Assembly (NCBI GenBank): GCA_963971285.1
Contig: OZ020253.1
Location: 3,658,001 to 3,722,000, forward strand
Length of the DNA: 64,000 bases
Origin: Astropecten irregularis
Taxonomy: Eukaryota; Echinodermata; Asteroidea; Paxillosida; Astropectinidae
Reading direction: 5' to 3'
Shown here: in pieces, positions 33,023 through 45,124 of the stretch
How the letters are laid out: each line of letters opens with the position of its first letter
Position numbering within the stretch: position 1 is the stretch's first letter
Notes under the pieces: generated by a model
The model's input: the letters and a program-made list of their open reading frames with translations, nothing else
Database searches by the model: none
Told to the model about the DNA's origin: nothing
Made by a program: the position numbers and the translations under genes

Positions 33023-33435
33023 TAGCCCCTTTAATACGGAACAAGGGCTTGGGCTTGGGCTGGGGCTTAGGCTCCGTCATCTAAAAATGGAAAATACAGG
33101 GTCTGATCTTTCCCTGAGGTTGAAGCTCTGTTTCTTGTTCGAAACAGAGTATCTACTCCTAAGCCTTGAACTTAACAGAGGCCACGGCGGCCATGACCTT
33201 CGTTGCCCTGGTTCTTGGCCTTGGTGCCCCTTCAAATGTTTCCATAGACATTGTGATTTTCCAAAGGGAAGTGCCCCTTGCAATGGAAAAGTGGCCTTGC
33301 CCCTTTCAGAATCAAATTCAAGGCCTGTACTTCAAAACCGTACACAAAAACCTCAATTTTGATTGTACCTGTTACTTTAAAATGGATGTAATGTAAGAAA
33401 TGGAGCCAAAGCCAGAGCCAGAGCCAGAGCCGGAG

Positions 33436-33478
<43 letters not shown>

Positions 33479-33524
33479 CCAAGCCGGAGCCAGAGCCCAA
33501 GCTGAGGTTTGGTAAAGGTCCTTA
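33023..33524. mobile_element. Foldback family F with nested MITE D
   Basis: The left arm has GGGCTT/GGGCTG hexamers (33047-33074). The right arm has a GAGCCA/GAGCCG array (33403-33515). The loop shares TTGAAGCTCTGTTT and TTTTGATTGTACCTGTTACT with the copy at 20223. The loop is interrupted by MITE D at 33161-33326. Confidence 0.72.
33161..33326. mobile_element. MITE family D, copy 2
   Basis: Ends AAGCCTTGAACTT and AAATTCAAGGCCT. The interior matches copy 1 in GGTTCTTGGCCTTGGTGCC and TTGTGATTTTCCAA. It sits inside the foldback element. Confidence 0.75.
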
Positions 33525-33670
33525 GAGATGAAAGAATGGCATTTTTACATTCTCCTCTGGGCTCAATGATCAATGTGCACACCTACATGTACATGTATGT
33601 GACACAAATTGCAATAAATGAGCCTGTCCCGTTCATTTTTTTTACGATCTTATCACAACTTTGAAATTGT

Positions 33671-34108
33671 AATAGACCGATCCAGTAAGCCCCGCCCTAT
33701 TTCGCATTGACCAATCACAGCCGCGAAAATCTGATCACCAATTGCAGCAGCCATTTTGGTGATCTCATGCTGGAGATCATGGTATTGATTACTGCGGTGT
33801 TTATGTTTACGAAATGGAAAAACAATAAATACTGCCCTCTGTAAGTGCAGCACAACTTCACAAGTACAGTATCTTTCTGCTACAAATTGATGGTGTTTAT
33901 ATTTCCATTGTAATTCTGACTCTCGATGGCCTGGTAAGAGACGAAACGTACATTTGTGACTTTTTCCAAAACCAGAGTCCCATAGAGATAAGTGCTTTCG
34001 GTGATGGGCTTGCAACGCGTGTTGGCGATCGTGACACGTTACGCGCGCGCGTGTGCGTCGTTGCTTGGCCGTTGCTATGGTGGGCGTGGCCTACTGGATC
34101 GGTCTATT
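33671..34108. mobile_element. MITE family N, copy 1
   Basis: Ends AATAGACCGATCCAGTAAGC and CTACTGGATCGGTCTATT are inverted, 438 bp. The interior is unusually rich in CGCG words near the right end (GCGCGCGCGTGTGCG). A second element with the ATAGACCGATC end type is at 63355-63600. Confidence 0.72.
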
Positions 34109-34383
34109 GAGCCTCAGTCCGAACGACTGACAACAATAACAACAGACTCAATGGCTGGAATATATTCATCCACATGATGGCCCTGCCCCAGTCAAAGCTT
34201 GTTGGCTTGCTATTGTGGAACACGTTCAGCTAATATTTATCCAGATAACTATAGCAGGTTGTAGGCTGATCAATTACTGGCTCTATGCAGTGAAACCACT
34301 TGTTCAGGTAACAGGTGTGTTGTACACTGCATGCAAGATTTAGATCATTGGAAGATCATGCACAATACAAGTAGATGTTATAA

Positions 34384-34690
34384 AGGTATAATACATGCTT
34401 TCTTAAAGGTAGTATCATACTTTGGTAAGAAACCAAAACAGAAATGTTCACAGATTTACGTATAACTTACAGGGTATGAAGATCGTGGTGGTAAAAACAT
34501 ACTGTTAAAATTTGTCCGCCTGAAATGGTGTATTTAATATCCAGAAATTAGGAAAACAACGACCGAACATCTTTTTGATCTTTTAAAAGATCAAAAATAA
34601 AGACCTAAGAAATACTGTGGCTGTTTTTCACTGTTTTCTCAAAAAGTGGGCACCGTATGGGACTGAAATTTTCACAGATGACTGACATTT
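34384..34690. mobile_element. MITE family C, 3'-truncated copy
   Basis: It starts with two stacked left ends (AAAGGTATAATACATGC and TTAAAGGTAGTATCATACTT) and has the GATCTTTTAAAAGATC centre. It breaks after ATTTTCACAGATGACTG into family G words. Confidence 0.6.
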
Positions 34691-34765
34691 TTCAAATGCT
34701 TGGAGGTAGGAGGGCCTGAGATTTCGCTCCTAGCTTTTCTAGCCTTTGACAAAGATCCTGCTCCA
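34691..34765 (+). repeat. Family G fragment
   Basis: AAATGCTTGGAGGTAGGAGG, TTTCGCTCCTAGC and CCTTTGACAAAGATCCTGCT are remnants of both arms of the foldback family. Confidence 0.5.
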
Positions 34766-34823
34766 TAGGTATAGGGGTAAGAAATTTTGCTATACAGGTA
34801 TGTATGGCGCAGACTAACATCGC

Positions 34824-35157
34824 GCGTTCAGACTAGACCCCGATAATCAGGACTTTCCCCGGCAAACTCATAGTGTGGATACTTGCTGGGACTTGTTCCG
34901 CTGCCTGCGCCAAACATGTTGGGTTCAGGGAAAATTTTGCGGTAACAGGCCCGTAATTGATATCGCACAGCTGTGTTCATCATAAGTGCGCATGCGCTAC
35001 AGTGCCACGCACAGAGACCAAACGCACAGCTGAAACCACTTCCGCCGTGAATTGTCCCGGAAAGAAGGGGCATTCGAACAAAGTGTGGACGGATGGTCGT
35101 AAAAAAGATAAGTTGCCTCCAAACTGCCACACGATAATCAGGACCTCGTCTGAACGC
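34824..35157. mobile_element. Possible MITE with GCGTTCAGAC ends
   Basis: GCGTTCAGAC at the left and GTCTGAACGC at the right are inverted. GATAATCAGGAC occurs just inside both ends but in the same orientation. The block is more GC-rich than its surroundings. A 136-codon minus frame across it has no recognised domain. Confidence 0.4.
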
Positions 35158-35687
35158 AGGGTTACTTTTTGCAAAATGCCAAGGGACACTTGCTCTTGCT
35201 CTAGTACGGTATGATGGCACAACGATCAATGATTCCACTTCCTCCGTCAGTAAACCCTACCTACCCCAAGGCAAAAACAAACCAAGAATGTCCACCGTCT
35301 TTATATAAATGGCCAACAATGACCAGGAGAAAGTGACCACTTGACCGATTCAATAAAGAAACTCACTGTCCCTTCCAAATGGCCCCTTAATTAACAAACA
35401 ATCGTTTAATTTTCTCTCGACTAATGAAGGAAAACTGGGAAGTGGGATGAAAAAACCTAGAAAAGACTGGTCGTGAATTGACTGCGCTATAATGACAACG
35501 TGAAATGGCCGTGCGTTGTGTAAAGGCCGATGGCAATAAAAAGCAAGGTAATTAGATAACCTTTGGTCAGTATTGACGTTCCATAATTAACCATGGAGTC
35601 TACAGGTCTACACTGTACTAGATGTGAAATGCTACAAGATGCAATGCAATGTACTTCAGTGCAAAACAATAATTGAATATGAACGCA

Positions 35688-35790
35688 TATCTGGTGCCTT
35701 GTGCAGACCAAGCACAATAGGTTGAATATGTCTCAATAGGGAAATTTTAAAGGAGTAGATCTCCACAAGGTTTTCACAAAACTGATTAAA
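35688..35790 (+). repeat. Repeat family E, 5' fragment
   Basis: It contains ATATCTGGTGCCTTGTGCAG through TCCACAAGGTTTTCACAAAA. Confidence 0.6.
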
Positions 35791-35826
35791 TTATAATTTA
35801 AGTTCATCTTACTGCAAAAAAAAAGG

Positions 35827-36230
35827 TACAGTACAGGATTGGTAACATACCAAAACAGAAATATTAGATATACATGTATAATATTAAATTAGAATATAGA
35901 TTTACGTATAACTTTCAGGGTATGAAGACAGTGCTTGTAGAAACATACAATGTACCGTTAAAATATTTCTGCCTGAAATGGTATATTTATCCAGAAATCA
36001 GTCAAATTAAGGCCGAAAACAGTTTTGATCTTGGGGTAAGATCAAAACCATTCTTTATGTTTTAGTAGATTTATAAGAAAAATTAAGTTGGGTTTTCGCT
36101 ATTTTCTTGTGACTCAGATGTCCGATTGAGCTCAAATTTTCACAGGTTTATTATTTCATGTACTGTACATGCTGGATCAGACAAAGTGTGAGGGTTGTTC
36201 TGTGACCTTTACCAATCATATATTATACCT
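35827..36230. mobile_element. MITE family C, variant copy
   Basis: AGGTACAGTACAGGATTGGT and ACCAATCATATATTATACCT are inverted ends, with TTAA at 36231-36234. The interior matches the copy at 6768, including a GATCTTGGGGTAAGATC centre. Confidence 0.68.
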
Positions 36231-36877
36231 TTAAATAATAATTTATCTTCCGGATGACACTTGTACAGCTCAGACATACAATTTAAACGAAAGGAGACTA
36301 GAAATAAAAAGCAGGATAAAAACATGACAATCAAATGAAAGAGGAACCAACGTCACCAAAAAAAAATACAATGGCAAGTGCTCGTTCAAATTTCACGAAA
36401 GAAAAAAAAATAATCACTACGATCCGGTTATAAAACAAATAAAAATCCCATAAGATGTTATCGCCATTTCCTTTACAATTGTAAGTTGAGCAAAATACGG
36501 AACATTTCCTCTTCGAAATGAGCTGCAGTGTTAAGTGTTGCCTGCAAAATCTCCCAATGTTTATTGTACAACTTTCCAAATCTGGGTTAGCCCTACAAAA
36601 AGCACACATACCGTACCTACCACAAATAAACCTGTACTGTAAGTGCAATTATTTGCAATTTTAAATTACATGATGTACTGAACATATGCCAATTTAAGCC
36701 TTTCGCTAGTTAAAATTGAACAATATCTGGTACACTGAATTCTTTCACTGTACGTGAACATCCAAACCTGAATTCTCCAGACTAAAGACACTGTTGCTAT
36801 AATCATATGATTCAGGGCAAGCTTTTGCTTGCTTACATACACTGTAGGCCTAATAGACATCTTGCACTAATGCACTA

Positions 36878-37111
36878 GGGCCTATTTCATTGAGCTGCTA
36901 AACAAAAAATTACTTAGCATAAAAATGTCTTGCCCAATAAAACAAACCATTAAAAATTCCATTTGATAGTCATGGTCAGTGAACAACAGCCAAAAGATCA
37001 ATGGCAAGCGACGCACGGAAATTTTGTTGTTAATCCAGTTTTTATTAAGACAGAAATTTCATGGTTAGCAGATTTTTGTGCTAAGCAGGGACGCGTCGTG
37101 AAATTGTCTCC
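36878..37111. mobile_element. MITE family B copy
   Basis: Left end GGGCCTATTTCATTGAGCTG, right end CGTCGTGAAATTGTCTCC, with the shared GTTGTTAATCCAGTTTTTAT core. Confidence 0.6.
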
Positions 37112-37229
37112 TGTTCATAATGGATAAGAATGGCCCAAAGGAATCGGTCCATTTCAGAGATGGGTATTACTGTGCAACAGCTTGCCTCAAATCATCATGC
37201 ACCATAGCAACAGGGTCTTTAGTCTGGAA

Positions 37230-37354
37230 AATTCAAACTGGAACGATACATTTCTACCAAATTACATGTTCCTTCTTTATACCCTGTAAGTTATACATGT
37301 AGGTAAATCTGTGTAGATTTCTGTTTCGGTATGCTACCAAAGTACAGTACGATA
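37230..37354 (+). repeat. Family C right-end fragment
   Basis: CGATACATTTCTACCA, TATACCCTGTAAGTTATA and CTGTTTCGGTATGCTACCAA match the right third of family C. Confidence 0.5.
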
Positions 37355-37702
37355 AGGCCTTTTCACACAATCACCTTTTCCATCCAAGTTGAAACCAACC
37401 CGGATCTACCCCGGTTCCAACCCGGCAAGATTTTGAACCGGATCGAAGAGATGCAACGTTGACACTACATTTATGGTGAACCGGTTCATACAACACGTAC
37501 ACGATGTATCACAGCGAGAAATGCAGTTTGGAACCGGGTTGAGATTTTCAACCCTGCTCCCTACCAGGGTTGATTTCGATCCGGCTAGGCCGTCCTACCC
37601 AGGTTGGCCTGGGGTTGAAAATTTTCAAGTGTGAAAAGAGTTTAAAACAAATTTCAGGGATCGGTTCGGTTACAACCGATTTTGGATAGTGTGAAAAGCC
37701 CT
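37355..37702. mobile_element. MITE with CCTTTTCACAC ends
   Basis: AGGCCTTTTCACAC and GTGTGAAAAGCCCT are inverted ends, 348 bp. The interior has repeated AACCGG, CCCGG and GGTTGA words. A different element with similar ends lies at 52896-53116. Confidence 0.65.
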
Positions 37703-37955
37703 ACATACCTTTAAAAAATGGTGCATTGTAAATAATGCATGTTCATCAACGTTATTGCAAATCCAACGTCCTTCCCTTTCTAAATTACACTCACACATCA
37801 GAGGAAACGTTTATTACTTGGCGAGAATGAAGTAATAGAACTGTCAATGGAAACAAGAATAGCTCCATCAGAAATACGAAGTACCTTTGTGTCATTTCCA
37901 TGACATTAACACTATTGCCATCTTGTACCCCCCAGCAATACAACTCACTGTTTAA

Positions 37956-38314
37956 AGGTAGTATCATACTTTGGTTGCATACTGAAACAGAAATCTTCAC
38001 AGATTTACCTATAACTTTACAGGGTATAAAGATGGTGAAGGTAGAAACATACCGTCAACATTTTTCCGCCTATTATGTTGTATTTATCCAGAAAAACCAG
38101 TGACCAAAATGATTTTTGATCTTTCAAAGATCAAATACAAAAGAGAAAAGACTTGAGAAATATTGTGGCGGTTTTTCACTGTTTTCTGAAAACGTGGGCA
38201 CCGTATGGGACTGAAATTTTCACAGATGACTGTTGCTGTATTTTCCTTTGATATTTTTGCCCATAAATCTATATTGCTTTGACAAAAACCAAAGTATTAA
38301 TTATGATATTATCT
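37956..38314. mobile_element. MITE family C with TTAA both sides
   Basis: TTAA at 37952-37955 precedes AGGTAGTATCATACTTTGG. The right end TATGATATTATCT precedes TTAA at 38315-38318. The interior is the standard family core with a GATCTTTCAAAGATC palindromic centre. Confidence 0.75.
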
Positions 38315-38329
38315 TTAAGTTCAGGTACA

Positions 38330-38502
38330 GCATATGATAGTTTATTGCTGTTTTTTCCTGAAATTCTGGTGTTGTGTACTGGTATATCTTGTTTTGTTTG
38401 TATTTTCTTCATGTATCATGTTGCGACGGCCCCAAAGTATAAAATTGTTTAATAACTGATTGGGCTACCCTGGGTAAATAAAACTTAATAATAATAATAA
38501 TA
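38330..38502 (+). mobile_element. 5'-truncated LINE 3' end
   Basis: GGGCTACCCTGGGTAAATAA is followed by ACTT and an (AAT)n tail ending at 38502. This short 3' region with a simple tail is typical of CR1/L2-class LINE copies truncated during reverse transcription. No coding part remains. Confidence 0.55.
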
Positions 38503-39585
38503 AAAGCCATGGTGCACACTGCACGGGAGTGCATGCGATGTGCAATGCACAGTGCAAGTACAATACACATTTACAAAAGGCAAATGGCATAAATTATGAT
38601 AATTCCTATGTACACGTATACATTTGTACTTTGTAAATACTGTATATTCAAATACTGTACATGTATCTATCTTAAATGTAAGTAGCCTGCTACCATTTTA
38701 CATACGTGTACATTTTACTACCAGCAAGCATAAATTTACACTTTTACAGACACATGTTACGGTGTAATTAAAACCATGACCTCGTTGAACTGAAACAATG
38801 CCTACCACACAAAATAACAAAGTCTGGAAAAAAAAACAGTCAAATTTTAATTCACTATTTCAAATTGCTGAGCTTACCATTCAAACGCGTATTGTACAAC
38901 ACGTAGGCCTGGTACAGTATACATGTAAGCGTAGGCCTACATGTAAATTGTAATTATTTTTATGCTAGTCAGAATGGTACACGTGGCAAACGGCATAAAT
39001 TAACCGTTTACAGAATATATTCAACAGTTGTTAACAAATAACCACGGAACAACATCTGCACGGCAACTGGGTACGTGTACATTCTTTTCTGGCCCTGCAA
39101 ACAAGCGAACGTGCTAAGCAGAAATCAATAGAATTCATTAAAACTCTTGTTTTTTTTGTTCCATGTATGGAGTAGACAATGCAACAGATGGTATGGATAG
39201 ACAAAACAATATCCAACACGTGATGTCATTCAAAATACAGTACATGTTATAGACATGTACAGGACTATACAGGAACAATCTGGTAGTGGAGGTATTTCTC
39301 CTTACCGCCTATGGGGTCAATTGATACCAAACTCATCGTAACTTACTATCAATCGTACATGTAGCACTTATGATGCATCGCAGCTCTATGTACACATATG
39401 TAGGTCTGCACTCTGTAGGATATGATGGGTTATCCTTCGTAACTCGAGTTACGATCGATCGTAGGGCTTTGTGAAATCAACCTCAGTCACTCATTGCCTT
39501 GATGCCACTTTGTGTACGGTAGATTCCAATGTACATGTATCTCCTATGTACATCTCCTCTCCTAAGTAGGCCTAAATGCCCATTT
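38503..39585. other. Unassigned block, no gene seen
   Basis: No exon or clear family is recognised. A weak inverted pair lies at about 39335-39365 and 39440-39470 (CTCATCGTAACTTAC and CGTAACTCGAGTTACGATC). Confidence 0.4.
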
Positions 39586-39590
39586 TAAAG

Positions 39591-39990
39591 GTAATTCCAT
39601 ACTTTGGTAGCATACCAAAACAGAAATCTTCACAGATTTACCAACATGTATAACTTACAAGGTACATACATATATGTATAAAGATGGTAATGGTAGAAAC
39701 ATGATTTACCGTAAACTTTTTCTGCCTTAAAAAATGCTGCATTTTTTCAGAAAAGAGTACATTTTAATACCCAAATCAGTTTTTTCTCTCGGGTCAGATC
39801 AAATTTTCCAAACAACTGATTATTTGAAAATACCGTGAGCATTTTTCACAGTTTTCTGAAAAAGTAGTCACCATATGGAACTGAAAATTTCACAGATCAA
39901 CTGCTAAGTATCTTCCTCGATATTCTCGCCAATGGATCTGCATTTCTTTCACACAAAAAACAAAGTCAGCCCTATGAAGCTATTTTTAAG
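39591..39990. mobile_element. MITE family C, degraded copy
   Basis: AAAGGTAATTCCATACTTTG and AACAGAAATCTTCACAGATT at the left. The centre and the AAAAAGTAGTCACCATATGG block are recognisable. The right end is lost. Confidence 0.6.
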
Positions 39991-40076
39991 AACAAAACTC
40001 ATGCCATTTTATACAAGTATCCTTTTAAATATTAAAATACAGGGCATAATGCAGAACTCAGTGTTCACGTACATGG

Positions 40077-40477
40077 GTTCTAGCCACGGTGGGCGGCGCT
40101 GGGCGGGCCAGCCCGGCACTGGAAATTTGCGCCCGGAACGTAGGTCTGAAATAAACTCTGCCGCCCAGCACAAATTTCCGCAGAGTGAATAAAAGTATTG
40201 CCAATATCGTGAATTTTGATCACATTCCTGAATAAAACATCACTCTTTTCTGTGTTTTGAAATGTGAAGCACTGATTCTCAATGTTTACAAGACGATATA
40301 ATGTCCAATTTTTAGCGTAGGCCTACCGTATATCTGTACATGTAGCGAACTAGTGATCACCCAACCTGCATCGCGCGAACGCCACATAATTCTCACCTAA
40401 TGCATTTTTCTCACCGTGGCTCAACTTCATTTCTAGAGCCCACCACTAAAATTGGTCTGGCTAGAAGCCTAGAACCC
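40077..40477. mobile_element. Mutator-like MITE family L, copy 2
   Basis: Nearly identical to 22781-23112 over most of its length but with an additional segment near 40355-40430. The ends are GGGTTCTAGCCACGG and GGCTAGAAGCCTAGAACCC. The flanks GTTCACGTACAT (left) and GTTTACGTACAT (right) form an approximately 10-12-bp target duplication with one mismatch. Confidence 0.78.
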
Positions 40478-41593
40478 TGTTTACGTACATGCTATGTGTT
40501 CTGGGAAGCAATTACAGTGTAAGACAAAACGATTGATTGTGGTTGCAGTTTGACCTCAGAGCTACTACATGTAGATCAATTACATAGCCGCCATATTTGC
40601 AGACCACAATGCGCTGTCATAGCAACACAAACACAAAACCTGTAGGCCCTACTCCATGACGCAGCCATATTACAACTACCCAACAAACATACAGGTGTAC
40701 GTGTACATTGTACTGTGCATTATATGAGAAATGCATTTATGCAGCAGGAACGTTTTTTTTTTTTTCAATACAAGTGGGTTTAACGGAACAAACAAGCAAT
40801 ACAATAATATGTAGGGCTACAGTTTGCACATTGAATCCAGGGTGAGTTGACTGGGCCAAAAGCTGGATGCACAAAAGGCAGGGTTACAGTATGCCCCTAT
40901 ATGTACATTTGCATACACAAAATCAGCCAACCATAACAGAATCCACATTACAGAAACCTACATGTACATGTACCATCGCACATAAATGTACATGTAGCAT
41001 CAAATCCTACCAGTACATTCAATTTTGATTACTCTGTGCTGGCATACGGTACTAAGAAGTACATTGTACAATGTATGTGAAATTCAATCCAGGGGGCCCC
41101 AAGGGAACTGAGAGTCAAACAAAATTTCAAAAGACAAACTTTTAATCAGTGGCAATATGGCTGTGCAGCAGCCTACCGATATATTTTATAGCTCAACGAA
41201 TTTAAAGATTTACCGTGATCCAATATAAAAAAGGGATGAAAATGCTTTAGTATTGTATTGCTTAATACATAAATTAATGACAATGATATAAATTTATCCT
41301 TTTATGATGTACAGTGTAAGTGCTTAATTTTTACCAAAAAGTTAAAACAAATCAGTGCATTTATGCCCCACCGCCCCCAAAAAAATTCCCCTTGGAACCG
41401 ATCCACACAACAATAGCGTGTAACATCACCTACAGAACTAGTATAGGCTTGCACGACATTATAATGCGTTGTGTCCTGCATGTGATGTGAGCAAGGTTAT
41501 TCGTCGGGAAAAGTGGGGTGCTAAATAAAGGGTCTAAAATACCTCCTTTTTCTATTAGCACAAACAACGATAGACAGGTTGAGTTTTATAATA
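40478..41593. other. Unassigned block, no gene seen
   Basis: No repeat family or exon is recognised. A T13 run lies near 40753 and a C/A-rich CCCCACCGCCCCC patch near 41367. Confidence 0.4.
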
Positions 41594-41934
41594 AGGCCTA
41601 AAAAAAATTGTTGTGTTGCCCTCAGCGACCGACTGTAAAATGACAAAACTTTGGGTCGGGATTTTTTCTTCTTTTTTTTTTTCTCCGAGTCCTAAAGTAT
41701 AAAAACTCACACTTTTTTAAAAGAAAATGTAAGATTTAGCAGTAAAAAAGCGTGTCTCCTCAAAAAGACCGAAGACCATTGATTTATAAGCCCTGGTGAC
41801 CATACATCCTGTATTTATTCTTAAATGTTTGAAAGTCTGCCAAAAAAAAAATCAAAAAAAAAATATATCAACCGACCGACCCAAAATTTAAATTTTTCCA
41901 CTTGAGGGCAACACAACAATTTTTTTTTAGGCCT
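41594..41934. mobile_element. MITE with AGGCCTA8 ends
   Basis: AGGCCTAAAAAAAATTGTTG and its complement form about 31-bp inverted ends that extend through TGTTGCCCTCA. ACCGACC words occur near both inner boundaries. 341 bp with no open frame. Confidence 0.78.
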
Positions 41935-42485
41935 AATGCAAAACTGAGTTTTGGTTACCGTACAGTAAACCTTTAAACTTGTTACAAGTGTATCAAATAG
42001 AGAAGTGTACCGATATGTCTGTGCACAAAGTGTTTCAATATGAACTACAGTATCACCCCCATGCTAAGATTGTGTTTTGTGAGAACGTCATTGTCTGGCT
42101 TGGTCTTTTGTAAGCTCCAAACCAAATGAAAGGATTGGGTAAAAGGGTCAAAGTAGGGAATTCCCAGCAAACTTTGATTTCCTATCAGTACTGGATGATG
42201 TTTTTTTCAGGACCTATAACTTATGAAGACTTTACCAAATGCATTAACTACAATGTACATGTTTATTCCAATTCCCTTCATTTGTTCATATTATGTCCCT
42301 ATGCAACTTGAACTTTACACAAAACGAGGAAATTCCAGTCTTTACCATACTTTGTACAGTGTTTTTCACTTTTCAATGGCATAAGAGTGAAGTGAAAAAA
42401 GAGGAAATCAGCTGATCCGAGGAAAAGTTGCATGCCTGATTTTAATAAACAAATGATTCATGCACAAATCATGTTATGTGTAACC
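41935..42485. other. Unassigned block, no gene seen
   Basis: No recognised features. A 61-codon frame at 42126-42311 is not supported. Confidence 0.4.
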
Positions 42486-42620
42486 AATGGGAGACTTTGG
42501 GAGAATCAGTCTTGAGTCAACAGCGCACGCGCAAACCATGCTTGCGCAATTGTGAGCATGGGTGCGTTGTTTTGCGCGTGCGCTATTCATTTGAAGACCA
42601 GTTCTCCAAAGTCTCTCATT
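42486..42620. mobile_element. Hairpin MITE family A, copy 3
   Basis: AATGGGAGACTTTGGGAGAA at the left and TTCTCCAAAGTCTCTCATT at the right, with the GCAAACCATGCTTGCGCAA inner stem. More diverged than copies 1 and 2. Confidence 0.78.
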
Positions 42621-42749
42621 GGAAATTTAATTAATTTGTATCCTTTCAATTTCGCGTTTTGAGACAATAAAGTTCCAGGTAAAAAGTCAAAGTCAAATTT
42701 TGACCCTTACAAGGAACAGAGACCTGAAAAACTGATACAAAAAACCTAT

Positions 42750-42862
42750 TAATACAACAAAATACAGTCCGTTTCACAGATGGTTGTTACTGTATCAATC
42801 TTGATATTTTTGCCAAAATGCATTTCTTTGGCAAAAACCAAAGTATAAAGTTACCTTTAAAA
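42750..42862. repeat. Family C right-end fragment
   Basis: TTTCACAGATGGTTGTTACT, CTTGATATTTTTGCC and AAAACCAAAGTATAAAGTTA, then CCTTTAA. Confidence 0.55.
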
Positions 42863-43402
42863 TGAAGTTTCAAATGAATTTACTACAATTTTCACTATCA
42901 ACATTTAGGCCCTACCAACTTTAAAAAAACATTCTCCAAGGCAGCTCTAAAACAGTTCATTAATTGTAAAAAAAAAAATACTTGAGATAGAGTTACAAGA
43001 CACTTATATTACAAAGTTCTGCAGATGCAAAGTAACAAAAGTAAACTCAATTTAGTCCTGATAGGAGGTATGGGATAAGGGTTACACCTCTTGATATAAA
43101 AAACCTTCACAGGTATTTCGTTTGTTCGCCACTGCTAAGCACAAAGATTGACTTAGATTGTGTTCCTTTGAAATCCTGTACAACTGTTTACTGAAAAGGA
43201 GACGTGTGTTTGTGCCTCCAAAATTCACCCGATATAACCGGCCACCTCTAAAGACAACAAAATCCAAGAAGCAAACTTGGCCCGGGAAAGAAAAGTGAGC
43301 CCAACGACGCTTAACAACGGATAGTCACACCAAACTGGAGAAACCAAGTTCATTTGAGTTGTGTGTGTCCGTGTATACAGTACAACAAGATTCAAAGTTT
43401 AA

Positions 43403-43773
43403 GGTAGTATCATACTTTGGTATTAAATTTGATAGAACAGCTGCAGTCTGTTCATAATTTGATTTTGTCATGGAATAAAAACAAACTTGTGAAATGTTCA
43501 GCTCAATTGATCATTGGAAACAGAAGAAACAGTGAAAAACCATTGCAATAGTTACGCGAAATTATAAGGTGACTCTTATTGTGAGGTTTTAATTTCGGAA
43601 ACCCAAACTTATTTCGGTATTTTGTTTTACTCATTTCTGGATAAATACATCATTTCAGATGGAGAAATTTTAATGGTATGTTTCTACCATCACCATCTTC
43701 ATACCCTGAAAGTTATAGGTAAATCTGTGAACAAATCTGTTTTGGTTTCTTACCAAAGTATGATACTACCTTC
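43403..43773. mobile_element. MITE family C copy
   Basis: AAGGTAGTATCATACTTTGG and CCAAAGTATGATACTACCTT are perfectly inverted 20-bp ends. The interior matches the copy at 22157, including GAACAGCTGCAGTCTGTTCA. Confidence 0.75.
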
Positions 43774-43875
43774 AAAAGAACTGTGCAGACTTGAAATACA
43801 AACAAATCCGTCTCGGTCCAATTATTACACGGTGACCAACATATCAACTATTAATTCACAAAGGCACTTGCACTG

Positions 43876-43931
43876 GTCATGGATACCAGTGATGGTCATG
43901 GATACCAGTGATGGTCATGGATACCAGTGAA
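43876..43931. repeat. 18-bp tandem repeat, three units
   Basis: GGTCATGGATACCAGTGA repeats three times without interruption. Confidence 0.9.
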
Positions 43932-43934
43932 AGT

Positions 43935-45124
43935 CCATTTTCAATTTACCAGGGTATAGAAATGCATACATATCTTATAATCTAGCAATTATGTTTCTGG
44001 CAAAGTATTTCTGTAGTCCTAGCATTTTTAACGACTACCAGTACATAAGTCCAGTAATATTCATTACTGTACTGAAGTGCGAAGACTGGAATTTTCTGAC
44101 GTGTACCCAGGGTTCATACGGTACACTTTACATGAAATACATGTGCTATACATGTAATTGTAGTCTGAAATTGAATAGGTACACACATGTACAAATACAA
44201 GTCTAATGTGACATACACATAGAACTTAAAAAATAGTCTATTACAAAAATGCAAATTAAGAATCCACAGTTGCAATTGAGCGATACTGTAATTCTTTGGG
44301 AAACTAAACTACATTGTACAAAGTCAATAACAACAGCAATAACACACAGTGATACAGAAATTACACTAAGACAACACGTGAATGCACACAAGTAAATAAA
44401 ACATCAACAACAGATTAAACTTATACATTTGTGTGCAAAATATTGCTCAAATGTTCCCAATTTTCCCAGAAAGTATTTACGGTAAGCCTTTCTTTCAGCG
44501 AGCAAAGCATGTCTAGAAATTAGTGTCGCATCACCTGACGGTATCCTTATAGGGCAAAAGCCACACAAAAAGCAATGATCAATACCCATTGGACTATTGT
44601 GCATGGGTTTTTGAGAGTGCTATAAGCTTAGACGGAACATAAAAGAGATCTGGAATCGAACATCATGTGTACAGTCTACGGATCACCAGACCTGCGTGAT
44701 AAATAAACTGGCATACAAAAACTCGGTGCAGCTACTGGGCAAAACAGTATTGATTAACTTTTTATGTACTGTATACATGTACATACCTTGGTGCCGGTTC
44801 CGTTCATGTCTGTGGCATTCGGTATCCTAAAATCAGAAAAGGAATATGGAAAAATATTATAGGTTTTTAATTATCGGTGCAATATGAGATATGATTCCAA
44901 ACAATATGATGGTATCAATATGCTGTATAATATGCAACCTGTGTCTACATGTATTGGAAATAAATGAAATGCGACCTTTCCATATGTGTTTGTGTGTGCT
45001 GTTTACAATGCTTTTGATTAATGATTTATGTTGAATTGAACAATGCACGCTGCATACTTATGTATAATTTACAAACCTTCTGAAATACATAGGCCTATAT
45101 GTTACAAATCTAGCTCGACAACCA
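43935..45124. other. Unassigned block, no gene seen
   Basis: Nothing is recognised. The 66-codon minus frame 44404-44604 has no known domain. Confidence 0.4.

Noticed and set aside
34828-35238. 136-codon minus frame as a gene
   Set aside because: It lies inside a probable MITE with GCGTTCAGAC ends; no domain, and other frames are open across the same stretch.
43876-43931. CRISPR-like array
   Set aside because: Three direct 18-bp units without spacers; it is a plain tandem repeat in animal-type DNA.
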